From: Oligoflexales bacterium
GTDB taxonomy: Bacteria > Bdellovibrionota_B > Oligoflexia > Oligoflexales > RGVZ01
Direction of reading: 5' to 3'
Length of the DNA stretch: 64,000 nucleotides
NCBI GenBank assembly: GCA_947494335.1
Contig: CANLUT010000002.1
Coordinates: 248,001 to 312,000 of the forward strand
Position 1 is the first letter of the stretch, and every line of letters starts with the position of its first letter. Under the pieces are notes generated by a model. It searched no databases, had not been told where the DNA came from, and saw only the letters and a program-made list of their open reading frames with translations. Shown one piece after another: positions 34,086-42,288 of the stretch. A program made the position numbers and the translations under genes.

Positions 34086-35075
34086 TCACTTAATAAGAAG
34101 ATCCTTAACCACTTCTCGCTCCGCTAACAGCTCTTTTGTGGTCTCTTCAATTTTTTTCTTGCCGTAGTCAGAGATCGGAAGGCCCTTTACAATCTCGTAC
34201 TTTCCATCACCCAGGGAGCGAACGGGGAACGAGAAGATAAGCCCTGCTGGGACTCCGTAGGAATTACCGTCACTTGGAATGGCGCAGGAGAAATACTTAC
34301 CATCGGGAGTTCTCTCCATCAATCGTTTCACGTGATCGATACAAGCAGAAGCTGCAGAGGCCGCCGAAGACTTGCCACGTGCTGCTATGATCGCTGCGCC
34401 ACGCTGCTGTACAGTTTTCATGAAGTCACCTTCGAGCCATTGGCGCTCTTTGATAACATCAGTAATTTTCTTGCCAGAGATTGTGCCGTTTTCAAAGTCA
34501 GGGTACATGGTCGAACTGTGATTACCCCAGATGGCAACATTCACATCGCCAACATTACAGCCTGCCTTTGTTGCGAGTTGAGCCTTAGCTCTATTCTCAT
34601 CAAGCATCGTCATAGCAGTAAATCTTGTGGCAGGTATATCGCGACAGTTATGCTGCGCAATCAAAGCATTCGTATTGCAAGGATTACCCACTGTGACAAT
34701 TCTTACATCTTGGGATGCTCGCGCAAGAGCTTTACCCTGCTCGACGAAAATCGGGCCGTTGTCGCGAATCAAGTCGTTACGCTCCATGCCTGGTCCGCGC
34801 GGCTTTGAGCCTACAAATAAAGCCCAGTTGATTCCATTGAAGGCTGTAACGGCAGAGTCAGAAATGTTAATTCCCGCTAAGGTTGGGAAGCCGCAATCTT
34901 CCAGCTCCATCGCAGTGCCCTCGGCAGCTTTGATGGCTGGTGGCAACTCAAGAAGATGAAGTTGAACGGGAGTGTCTTTTCCGAACACCTCTCCCGATGC
35001 AATGCGGAAAAGTAAACTATATCCGATTTGACCTGCCGCACCGGTAACTGCAACTTTAACAACTGGTTTAGCCAT
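34086..35075 (-). CDS. mdh: Malate dehydrogenase
   Basis: NAD-dependent oxidation of malate to oxaloacetate in the TCA cycle. The 329-residue protein opens with the Rossmann motif '[20 protein letters not shown]' (about 8-27). '[19 protein letters not shown]', '[12 protein letters not shown]', '[13 protein letters not shown]' and '[13 protein letters not shown]' carry the substrate-binding arginines and the catalytic Asp/His pair. It is the cytoplasmic-type (LDH-like group without deletion) MDH. It appears monocistronic, with its own terminator. Confidence 0.97.
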   Translation of the reverse strand: MAKPVVKVAVTGAAGQIGYSLLFRIASGEVFGKDTPVQLHLLELPPAIKAAEGTAMELEDCGFPTLAGINISDSAVTAFNGINWALFVGSKPRGPGMERNDLIRDNGPIFVEQGKALARASQDVRIVTVGNPCNTNALIAQHNCRDIPATRFTAMTMLDENRAKAQLATKAGCNVGDVNVAIWGNHSSTMYPDFENGTISGKKITDVIKERQWLEGDFMKTVQQRGAAIIAARGKSSAASAASACIDHVKRLMERTPDGKYFSCAIPSDGNSYGVPAGLIFSFPVRSLGDGKYEIVKGLPISDYGKKKIEETTKELLAEREVVKDLLIK

Positions 35076-35141
35076 GACCCATCACTCCAAAATTTAGATT
35101 AGTCGGTATCTACTCAGATAACACGTCTCACATAATGTTTG

Positions 35142-35897
35142 CTAAGACTCTTTATCAGATTCAGATTTCCGGATGTGAGATACATTGCTGTAAATCAGCT
35201 CCAAATGGGGAGTCTTAACACCATCGCCATGATCTTCCCGATTGATATTCCAATACTCTGGCGAAGGTGTCCACGATTTTGCTTTGGACCAATGAACTTG
35301 TTCGCCATCTTCATGAAAGAAAAGAATTCTGGCCTTTCTTGTGGTCAGCAACTTCTGTCGACAAAATACGCACGCGGCGACTTCCTGACTGGCGGCATCA
35401 ATCTTGACTCGCACTTTCCCGAAGAGCTGGGCCTCAAATGGGCGTGAACAGAAATGGCAGCCGATCACGGTTTGGGCCATAGAGGGCGCAGCCCTCATAA
35501 ACTCGTGGGGCTTGCCCACAAGCCCGCGCATCATGGCTGTTTCAATACGCGACAGTCTTTCGGTAATATCGCGACATAAGAAGCGGGGGGCGGTTAAGAC
35601 GTCAGAATTTTCATCGTAGGCCCGCAGTTTTTTTACGGCTTCTAGCAAAGTTTCGATCATTTTGAGAGCCGAGTGGTAGTGATCGAGTAATGAAGAGTCC
35701 TTGATGTTTGAAGCTTGAGCATAAAGCCGGTTGGCTTTAGTAACCATGGCCTCAAGATCAAAAAGAAGCCTTTCAAACTCGTCGCGGTAGGAGGCCGTTC
35801 TTGAACGGCTTCCTTGCTCGTGAAGTTGACTCAAAACCCAGATGGTCAAAAGAGCAACTGCGGCAATGATAGTCAGCGCTATCCAAGGCTCAAGCAT
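35142..35897 (-). CDS. Membrane-anchored protein with a CxxC-pair domain, function unknown
   Basis: A 251-residue protein I do not recognise. It starts with one transmembrane helix ('MLEPWIALTIIAAVALLTIW', residues 1-23), then a helical cytoplasmic region (about 30-135) with many charged residues. A C-terminal domain has two CxxC pairs, in 'GCHFCSRPF' (about 168) and 'ACVFCRQKL' (about 196), which look like a zinc ribbon. 'WSKAKSWTPSPEYWNI' near 220 is rich in Trp. It is alone on minus between mdh and an intergenic stretch with a DnaA box. No known fold is claimed beyond the zinc-ribbon guess. Confidence 0.75.
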   Translation of the reverse strand: MLEPWIALTIIAAVALLTIWVLSQLHEQGSRSRTASYRDEFERLLFDLEAMVTKANRLYAQASNIKDSSLLDHYHSALKMIETLLEAVKKLRAYDENSDVLTAPRFLCRDITERLSRIETAMMRGLVGKPHEFMRAAPSMAQTVIGCHFCSRPFEAQLFGKVRVKIDAASQEVAACVFCRQKLLTTRKARILFFHEDGEQVHWSKAKSWTPSPEYWNINREDHGDGVKTPHLELIYSNVSHIRKSESDKES

Positions 35898-35937
35898 TCA
35901 TGCACATCCTGGATCAATTAGGCTCGTGTTGAAAAAC

Positions 35938-36064
35938 TGTGGATAAAAACCCTAGACCACTAGAATATCACCTTCCATAAAAACCCAACACGCTGAAATT
36001 ATTAGATCTATTTGGTTATTGCTCAATTTTAGGAAAATTCTTCCGAAATTTCCCCTAGCTAGGG
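35938..36064. promoter_or_regulatory. Perfect DnaA box and a 12-bp palindrome in an intergenic stretch
   Basis: The 223-base gap before the 61-residue gene holds TGTGGATAA at 35938-35946, the exact complement of the DnaA box TTATCCACA. An A/T-rich stretch follows, then the perfect palindrome CCCTAGCTAGGG at 36053-36064. A single box does not make an origin. DnaA-controlled transcription is possible. Confidence 0.4.
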
Positions 36065-36120
36065 CGGGATCGGTCTCTTGTTTGGCTGAGGCTACCGCGT
36101 GGCAAGTGAGGAGTTGTGCC

Positions 36121-36306
36121 ATGGCACTCTATGAAAACCGACGAGAAAACTTTGACCTTGTTTTAAAAAAATACAAGGAATACATAGAGTTATATCGCGT
36201 CATCAACAACGGCAGCATTGCCGGCGCCACAGCCTTTGACCAATTTTACTGGGACTACACCTATTACTCGAAGCACTCTTCGAAGACTGCTGGACCCCGC
36301 TTTTAG
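36121..36306 (+). CDS. Small 61-residue protein of unknown function
   Basis: ATG 36121 has GAGGAG seven bases upstream, a good ribosome site. The protein is basic and rich in Tyr (9 of 61) and Asn: 'MALYENRRENFDLVLKKYKE' then 'YIELYRVINNGSIAGA' and 'FDQFYWDYTYYSKHSS'. No signal peptide or transmembrane segment is present. The in-frame extension upstream to 36019 lacks a ribosome site and is not used. A 12-bp palindrome lies 57 bases before the start. I do not recognise it. Confidence 0.6.
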   Translation: MALYENRRENFDLVLKKYKEYIELYRVINNGSIAGATAFDQFYWDYTYYSKHSSKTAGPRF

Positions 36307-36339
36307 CGCAAAAAATACGAGTTTTCTTGACCATATACC

Positions 36340-36394
36340 CCAAATAAAACTAATCTTAATTTAGATAGTTAGGCTTTTACCAAGTTTTATTTGG
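36340..36394 (+). promoter_or_regulatory. 12-bp perfect inverted repeat before the MBL-like gene
   Basis: CCAAATAAAACT (36340-36351) and AGTTTTATTTGG (36383-36394) are exact complements, 31 bases apart. A smaller ATCT/AGAT pair is nested inside (about 36353-36366). The right arm ends 9 bases before the ATG at 36404, which has no visible ribosome site. It could be an operator or a translation-controlling RNA stem. Confidence 0.55.
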
Positions 36395-36403
36395 TTACAA
36401 AAA

Positions 36404-37402
36404 ATGTCGCGGGAATTGATTAAATTGAAATCAACAGAGGATGGTCTGCACATTGCAGATTCAATTCTTTGGCTGGACTCACAGTTGTCTGGCGATCTTT
36501 CTTTTTTGTCATCAGCGTCAGCTCTTTCTCAGACGCGCGTTCCACAAGTCATCGCCACTGAAGAGACCGTGAAAATTTTAGAGGCCTGCAGAAAAAAACC
36601 TCACGCTCTTGTGTGTCAGTACAATCGACCATTCTCCATTGGTCGACTAAAAATGGAGCTTCTTCCATCGGGAAGTGTTCTTGGTGGCGCAAGCCTTTAC
36701 GTGGAAACGGACAAAGGGCGTGTTCTCTATGCGCCTTGCTTGCAACCAAACTCAATTGCAACCGTTCGTAAAATGCAGGTCAAAAAAGCAAACGTATTGA
36801 TATTGGGCGCGTTTCACCCAGATCCCAACCAATCACTTCCGAATCGTCGGAAGGAAAAGGATCGTCTAGCCTCCTACGTGAAAGACAAAATAGCTCAAGG
36901 TCGCACCCCTACAATTCTGTGTGATCCTATCTCCACCGCTCAAGAAATCACCAAGCTGTTAAACGAACAGGGTATTGCGGTTGCCGTTCATCCAACGATT
37001 TACAGAATTAATCGTGTTTATGAATCTTTTGGCTCAGTTTTGGGGTCTTACGCTGTTGTTGGCAAGCGACATTCAGGCAACCGGGTCCTTATTTTACCGA
37101 AGTCGCGCCGCGCTCATAGCATCTTGCCCGTAAAAGAGAATGAAGGGCCTTTCATCACGATTGAAGACGCTCTTCCGCAGTTCCGCCGTGACACGAGCGA
37201 CGCATTTCAAACCACGGTGACCGATACGTTCTATCTATCTAGCCATTGCGACGGGCCAGAGTTGAAGGCCATCATCCAGATGGTTGCTCCAAAGGAGCTT
37301 TACTTCTTCGGACCCTACGCTAAGCGGTATGTTTCGGAGATGGAAGACATGGCCTCTAAAGTTAGGCCACTCTACGTAAACGACCAACCCACACTGTTTT
37401 GA
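36404..37402 (+). CDS. Degenerate metallo-beta-lactamase/beta-CASP-like protein
   Basis: A 332-residue protein. 'KMELLPSGSVLGGASLYVET' (about 85-104) matches the beta-CASP nuclease segment 'DAGHxLGSA'. A core such as 'KANVLILGAFHPDP' follows, and 'TFYLSSHCDGPELKAII' (about 282-298) resembles motif C with its aspartate. The HxHxDH metal cluster expected near residue 50 is missing, and histidines there are replaced. It is therefore probably not a nuclease. It is followed by ftsK after 115 bases. An ATG with no Shine-Dalgarno and a long inverted repeat just upstream suggest special control. Confidence 0.7.
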   Translation: MSRELIKLKSTEDGLHIADSILWLDSQLSGDLSFLSSASALSQTRVPQVIATEETVKILEACRKKPHALVCQYNRPFSIGRLKMELLPSGSVLGGASLYVETDKGRVLYAPCLQPNSIATVRKMQVKKANVLILGAFHPDPNQSLPNRRKEKDRLASYVKDKIAQGRTPTILCDPISTAQEITKLLNEQGIAVAVHPTIYRINRVYESFGSVLGSYAVVGKRHSGNRVLILPKSRRAHSILPVKENEGPFITIEDALPQFRRDTSDAFQTTVTDTFYLSSHCDGPELKAIIQMVAPKELYFFGPYAKRYVSEMEDMASKVRPLYVNDQPTLF

Positions 37403-37451
37403 TTCAATAATCTCATTTTCATTCGCCGGTAGTTCCCAAAGCCTCCAAGGT

Positions 37452-37481
37452 TTGGCTGCATCATCTGTTACAGGCTATAAT
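37452..37481 (+). promoter_or_regulatory. Candidate sigma-70 promoter of ftsK
   Basis: TTGGCT (37452-37457), an 18-base spacer and a perfect TATAAT (37476-37481), 36 bases before the ATG. Confidence 0.55.
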
Positions 37482-37517
37482 TAGTTGTGCAGCTAATAAA
37501 TTCATGAGGGATTCCGA

Positions 37518-39812
37518 ATGGCAGAAATGACTCAACTGGCCAGCTCCGCCGCCGAGCGCATTGGTCGATGGATGAATATCGATTCCAGGCATCAGTTTGA
37601 GCGTGACGCGGCTTTTGTTGGAACTTTGGGTGCCAGTCTTTTTTTAATCATTGCTCTTTTTTCATTTCAGCCTCTCGACAATTGGATCTATAGCTCGGCT
37701 TCCAATGAACTATCCCATAACTTGGCAGGGCCATCGGGTAATGCCATTGCTGGGATGCTTATTTTCTACATGGGGCTGACCGCTCTCACGTTGCCCGCAC
37801 TATTGATCCAATTAGGTTGGCATATGCGGATTGGAATTTTACGTCAATCCATCACGCCAACGATCACAGGCTGGCTCACGCTTCTTATGTCTCTGATGCC
37901 AATTCTAAGTTCCATTCACCCGATATTTTCGATGCGAGGTGTTGGATTTGCAACGGGAGGCGCTCTCGGTATTTCTTTCTTCTCGGCGCTTAAAGATACC
38001 GCAGGACCCATAGGTTCCCATGTTATTTTATGGAGTGCTCTAGCGACCTCCCTGATCCTGATCAGCCGCTTTGAGTTGGCAGACCTAGCAAGACTTTTTA
38101 GGGGACAACCAACAAAGACAAGGGTGGCAAGTCGAAGTGAGGCTGCAAATAATAAAACTGATGACGAACCTCAAGTCTCAATGGCGCCATCTGTTGATGA
38201 GGGTCCTGTTCAAGAGCTAGCTCCGTCCGACGAAAAGATAGCCGCCTTCGCAGAGAGTATAGAAATTGAGGAGGTGCCTGAGTCAACCGGCGTTTCAGAC
38301 ACCTCAAGTTATCCTGAGGAGTTTGCGCCAAGAAGGCCTTATACAACGCCATCCATCGAAACATTTAAGCGAGCAGATGAAAGAAACTCTTTTGCACTCA
38401 GTCAGAAAGAACTTGAAGCTACCGGCGCTGTCTTGACAAAAACTTTGTCAGAATTTGGCGTAGATGGAAAAATCGTTGGCTGGCAGCCTGGCCCTGTAGT
38501 CACGGTATACGAATACCAGCCGGATGCCGGAATAAAGCAATCCAAAATTTTATCTTTGATGGATGATTTAGCGCTCTCGCTAAAAGTCGATAGTATTTTC
38601 ATTAATCCAGTTCCTGGTAAACGCGCGCTGGGCATTCAAGTACCAAATCAGCGAAGAGAAACGGTGTTTTTGGGAGATATTATTGCCAGTGAATCATTTC
38701 AAAAAAACCCGTCTCCCATGACATTTGCGATGGGCAAAACCATCAGTGGCCAGCCGTTCACTGCAGATCTCACAACAATGCCGCATCTTCTTGCCGCCGG
38801 TGCCACAGGTACCGGAAAATCGGTTGGCATAAATAGCCTCCTTTGCAGCGTCATTATGAAATCATCGCCTGAAGACGTTCGCATGATTTTAGTTGATCCT
38901 AAAATGCTTGAACTAAGTGTTTACGACGGAATTCCACACCTTTTAATGCCCGTCATTACAGAACCTGACAGAGCTTCATCTGCGCTAAAATGGGCCGCCA
39001 ACGAGATGGAGCGGCGCTACAAGATCATGCAATACGCACAGGTAAGAAACATTGGTGGATTTAATGCCTTTTGGGAATCAGCTACCGAGACTAGAAAAGA
39101 TCAAATCAAGGGTCTTATGAATGACCCTCACATTGCGCGCTTACCATATATCCTGCTGGTGATCGATGAATTGGCAGACCTCATGTTAACGGCTCCAAAG
39201 GATGTTGAATCCAGCATTCAGCGACTAGCTCAAAAGGCTCGAGCATCAGGAATTCATATGGTACTTGCAACCCAAAGACCATCAGTGGACGTGATCACTG
39301 GTGTGATCAAGGCAAACCTTCCATGCCGTCTCTCTTTCCAGGTTGTCAGTAAACACGATAGCCGCACCATCCTTGACCAAATGGGGGCAGAAAAGCTTCT
39401 CGGACGTGGTGACCTTCTTTTGCAAAGACCTGGTGTTGGTCGTCTTGAGAGACTGCAGGGAGCTCTCGTAAGTGACGAAGAAGTTTTGGCTCTAGTTGCA
39501 GAAACAAAAAAGAACTACGATGTCGTCTATGACGAGCGGGCCATGAGCTGGATTGACGAAGAAGTGACCAGAAGTGTGGGGGCTGACGACGTTGCTGATG
39601 GTGTCGGTGCCGCCGCCGCCGCAAACGATCCTAAGTGGGAAGATGCTATGAACATTGCGCGTACCCATGGAGTCGTCAGCGCAAGCTTCCTGCAAAGGCA
39701 TTTGCAAATCGGTTATAACCGCGCTGCGCGGATCGTTGAGGGAATGGAACTCAAAGGACTTGTGGCGAAGGCCGAAGGTTCCAAGCCAAGAAAGTGGCTT
39801 GGGGGCCTTTGA
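37518..39812 (+). CDS. ftsK: DNA translocase FtsK
   Basis: Septal DNA pump that segregates chromosome ends and activates XerCD/dif. The 764-residue protein has four N-terminal transmembrane helices (about 28-45, 70-100, 110-132, 165-190), a short acidic linker (about 200-285) and an alpha/beta motor (about 310-660). Walker A is G428ATGTGKS435, and 'ILLVIDELADLM' is Walker B. The C-terminal winged-helix gamma domain (about 700-760, 'SFLQRHLQIGYNRAARIVEG') reads KOPS. The linker is short compared with E. coli. It ends at 39812, next to the stop of the opposing glycosyltransferase. Confidence 0.97.
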   Translation: MAEMTQLASSAAERIGRWMNIDSRHQFERDAAFVGTLGASLFLIIALFSFQPLDNWIYSSASNELSHNLAGPSGNAIAGMLIFYMGLTALTLPALLIQLGWHMRIGILRQSITPTITGWLTLLMSLMPILSSIHPIFSMRGVGFATGGALGISFFSALKDTAGPIGSHVILWSALATSLILISRFELADLARLFRGQPTKTRVASRSEAANNKTDDEPQVSMAPSVDEGPVQELAPSDEKIAAFAESIEIEEVPESTGVSDTSSYPEEFAPRRPYTTPSIETFKRADERNSFALSQKELEATGAVLTKTLSEFGVDGKIVGWQPGPVVTVYEYQPDAGIKQSKILSLMDDLALSLKVDSIFINPVPGKRALGIQVPNQRRETVFLGDIIASESFQKNPSPMTFAMGKTISGQPFTADLTTMPHLLAAGATGTGKSVGINSLLCSVIMKSSPEDVRMILVDPKMLELSVYDGIPHLLMPVITEPDRASSALKWAANEMERRYKIMQYAQVRNIGGFNAFWESATETRKDQIKGLMNDPHIARLPYILLVIDELADLMLTAPKDVESSIQRLAQKARASGIHMVLATQRPSVDVITGVIKANLPCRLSFQVVSKHDSRTILDQMGAEKLLGRGDLLLQRPGVGRLERLQGALVSDEEVLALVAETKKNYDVVYDERAMSWIDEEVTRSVGADDVADGVGAAAAANDPKWEDAMNIARTHGVVSASFLQRHLQIGYNRAARIVEGMELKGLVAKAEGSKPRKWLGGL

Positions 39813-40895
39813 TTATTGCTGGTGATTACCACCACTAATAATTGACCGAAGACGCTCGCTCATTGCCTCGATTGAAAACTCTGCTTTTGCCGCAAGCGCT
39901 CGCGACTGACGAGTCGTTGAGGTTTCCTCATGAGACGCCGTGAGCACATCAAATATAATCTTTGCTGCGCCAGGAGTTTCATGACTGATGTAAGAGGCCC
40001 CAAATTCAGGTCGAACGAAGACCTCTGGAAGAGATCCAACAGCCGTTGCAACTACCGGCGTTCCGCATAACAGAAACTCCTCGGCGACCCTGCATATAAG
40101 TTCGCTGCCCAAACTCGACACGACGCCCAGAGAAACCTTTGACATGAGTTCTGCAGTATTGCTGATTCGATCACACTGGATATTGAAATCATCCTGGGAG
40201 AGGCCGATCGTTTTGGCGTGTTCGATCAAATGTGTTTTAGAAAGGTTTGCAGGTAATCCAAGAATACGCAGGCGTGGTCTCGCACCACCGTGGAGATCTG
40301 AGAGTGCCAAGATTTTCGTAAAAAGCGACATAAACTCTCGGTGGCCTTTAACGGGGTCTAGCCGCCCAAAAATCAAAAGCTCCGGTCGCTCTGCTCGCTG
40401 TAAATTCTTAAACTCATAGAGGGAGGAATCAATACCCAAGGTGACGGCCTCTACAGAACAACCGACATCACCCATGAGTCCAGCGGCAAGTGCCCGCGAA
40501 GGCGTCAAAACAGTATCGACATGCAGATGTCCAATTTTTCGTGTTGTGCGCTGCAAGGATCCTGCGGAGTGAATTCCGTGGCCATGGAATCGAACCAGCT
40601 TTGATTTTCCTTTGAAAAAAAAGGCGGCCGTCGTTTCCGGACCTCCGTAGGTCATGATCACGTCGGGAGCAAACTCTTTATTAATAGCCGCAAGTCTCGA
40701 AAAGCGTCCCGGTCCAAAACCGTCGATCGACTTCAAAGCAAATCCTGCGACTTTAAATCTTGTCTCTATTGGGCTTTCAGCTAAGCATGTTATTAAAGAC
40801 TCGGCCCCCAAAAGCCGCATGGCCTTAGCGGCACTCAACGCATACTCACTGATGGCGCTATTCCATCTGTTTGATATGAGGTGCCAGACCTTCAT
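39813..40895 (-). CDS. Glycosyltransferase family 4 (GT-B)
   Basis: A 360-residue GT-B enzyme, probably of lipopolysaccharide or capsule synthesis. The C-terminal half has the family fingerprints 'LLIFGRLDPVKGHREFM' (nucleotide-sugar loop, about 174-190) and 'SELICRVAEEFLLCGTPVVA' (E-x7-E-type region, about 270-289). The N-terminal half ('TYGGPETTAAFFFKGKSKLV') is the acceptor domain. It overlaps the GT2 gene by four bases (ATGA), indicating coupling. It ends immediately beside ftsK on the opposite strand. Confidence 0.85.
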   Translation of the reverse strand: MKVWHLISNRWNSAISEYALSAAKAMRLLGAESLITCLAESPIETRFKVAGFALKSIDGFGPGRFSRLAAINKEFAPDVIMTYGGPETTAAFFFKGKSKLVRFHGHGIHSAGSLQRTTRKIGHLHVDTVLTPSRALAAGLMGDVGCSVEAVTLGIDSSLYEFKNLQRAERPELLIFGRLDPVKGHREFMSLFTKILALSDLHGGARPRLRILGLPANLSKTHLIEHAKTIGLSQDDFNIQCDRISNTAELMSKVSLGVVSSLGSELICRVAEEFLLCGTPVVATAVGSLPEVFVRPEFGASYISHETPGAAKIIFDVLTASHEETSTTRQSRALAAKAEFSIEAMSERLRSIISGGNHQQ

Positions 40896-41704
40896 TTTCC
40901 ACCTGAAGCATCACGGTAAAGTTCGCGCAGTTTTGCGTATTTAACAAAGCCGTAAAAGCTTCCAAATAGTGCCCAAAGAAATCCTGGCCACCCGTCAAGA
41001 AACCCAAGCTTGATGATATAGCGCGAAAGAAAATCAACCGGCAACCGCAACGCAAGCAATAATTCTGGCGGGCATGGTCTTGAAGCATCAAAGCGCGCTT
41101 TTGCCATCATGGATGTATACCGATTAAATCGCGCAAAATAGTCATCAAGATCATAATAACTCCAATGCCAAAGCGTGCCGGGAAGCAACTCGATTGTGGC
41201 ATTTGGATGCGGAACTAGTTTTTCGTGGATTTCATTTTGATACTTGGATGAGCCGGTCTTGAATAGACGAACGACGCGGTCCATGGAGCGCCCATGGGTT
41301 AGGGGCTTACCCTGAAAGACAAGGCGCCTACGCAAGGAGTAAACCTTGAGATCAGTTGCCTCTTGCGCAGTGACGGCTGAGATCTTTTGCCACAAGTCGG
41401 CATCTGGCCTTTCGTCAGCGTCTAAGCAAAGCGTCCAGGTTCTAGTTGCCTGTGCGATGGCAAAGTTTTTTTGGGATGCATAGCCGTCAAAGTCACGCTT
41501 AAAAACTTTGGCCCCAAAGGACTCTGCAATAGCGCAAGTATCATCAGCACTGCCACTATCGACCAAAACAATTTCAGCCCCCTTCGGAATATCCGGAAGG
41601 AGGCTTTTAAGGTTTCGTGATTCGTTTAGAGTAATGATGACAACCGAAAGGTTATCACCTAACGCTTTCGAGTTTAATCTTGATTGGAGAACGACGCCGC
41701 CCAT
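40892..41704 (-). CDS. Glycosyltransferase family 2, LPS-core type (WaaE-like)
   Basis: A 270-residue GT-A enzyme. The nucleotide-binding start 'NLSVVIITLNESRNLKSLLP' (about 18-37), 'VLVDSGSADDTCAIAESFGA' and the metal motif 'CLDADERPD' (DxD, about 95) are clear. 'HEKLVPHPNATIELLPG' and the 'WSYYDLDDYFARFNRYTS' region resemble core glucosyltransferases such as WaaE. It overlaps the downstream GT4 gene and the upstream small exported protein gene (31 bases). The ATG at 41704 has a weak ribosome site. It is probably part of an LPS-core pair. Confidence 0.85.
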   Translation of the reverse strand: MGGVVLQSRLNSKALGDNLSVVIITLNESRNLKSLLPDIPKGAEIVLVDSGSADDTCAIAESFGAKVFKRDFDGYASQKNFAIAQATRTWTLCLDADERPDADLWQKISAVTAQEATDLKVYSLRRRLVFQGKPLTHGRSMDRVVRLFKTGSSKYQNEIHEKLVPHPNATIELLPGTLWHWSYYDLDDYFARFNRYTSMMAKARFDASRPCPPELLLALRLPVDFLSRYIIKLGFLDGWPGFLWALFGSFYGFVKYAKLRELYRDASGGK

Positions 41705-42027
41705 TGAAGACTACTTGAGCGACTGTCGATGTTTACAATGACCGGATAACCTTTGCGAACCGTTTGGGTTGCATTAGTCACCGAGATGACGGCGAAGTTT
41801 CCGCGTCTCTTAACAATACGACCAGCCGCTATCGGTCTAGCTTTTTCATCAAGTATACGAACGTGGTCACCAACAATTCCATCTTCAAGCTTGACAACAC
41901 AGCGCTCTCCGTTGCCAGCACAGCTGTAAACAGTAGCCGCTTGCGCCGCGCCTGCCAACATGAAACCTGCCACAAACAAGAAAGCCCAAGCTTTCAATTT
42001 TGCATTTTTGAACCACAAGCTTTTCAT
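41674..42027 (-). CDS. Small exported protein with a conserved-looking beta-rich domain
   Basis: A 117-residue protein starting at ATG 42027, with CGGGAG seven bases upstream. The signal peptide 'WAFLFVAGFMLAGAAQAA' ends at about residue 30. The mature part has two cysteines ('YSCAGNGERC'), so one disulfide is likely, and a beta-barrel-like stretch 'GIVGDHVRILDEKARPIAAG' then 'RIVKRRGNFAVISVT'. I cannot name a family. It overlaps the GT2 gene by 31 bases, so it may be the first gene of that operon. Confidence 0.75.
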   Translation of the reverse strand: MKSLWFKNAKLKAWAFLFVAGFMLAGAAQAATVYSCAGNGERCVVKLEDGIVGDHVRILDEKARPIAAGRIVKRRGNFAVISVTNATQTVRKGYPVIVNIDSRSSSLQWAASFSNQD

Positions 42028-42211
42028 AAACAACTCCCGAATCAACATTCCGCTTAATTCATTCCAGCAACAGCTACTTAATCCTCTATCAAGCCCCCAC
42101 AGGAGCTCTCAAGAGGCGCAATTGCAATGCCCGTACCAGGTGTTTTTTCAAGTTATTACAGGTATTTATAAAAAACCTGCTGTCCTGCCACGAGTCAAAC
42201 TGTCTGCTTCA

Positions 42212-42240
42212 TTGACAGTGGGGGGGGCCTAGCCTAAAGT
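42212..42240 (+). promoter_or_regulatory. Candidate sigma-70 promoter of gcvTH
   Basis: Perfect TTGACA (42212-42217), a 17-base spacer and TAAAGT (42235-42240), about 49 bases before the GTG of gcvT. A CAGGT/ACCTG hairpin with a T/A stem lies just upstream (about 42136-42180). Confidence 0.6.
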
Positions 42241-42288
42241 CCTGTATTGCCAAATATTTTCTTAGATTCAACCGGAGGCAACACCCCC

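Noticed and set aside
42050-42288. Glycine riboswitch before gcvT.
   Set aside because: No tandem aptamer conserved core was seen; only a promoter and a short hairpin.
42247-42288. TTG 42247 as start of gcvT.
   Set aside because: It would place the strong GGAGG ribosome site inside the coding region; GTG 42289 fits the family start better.
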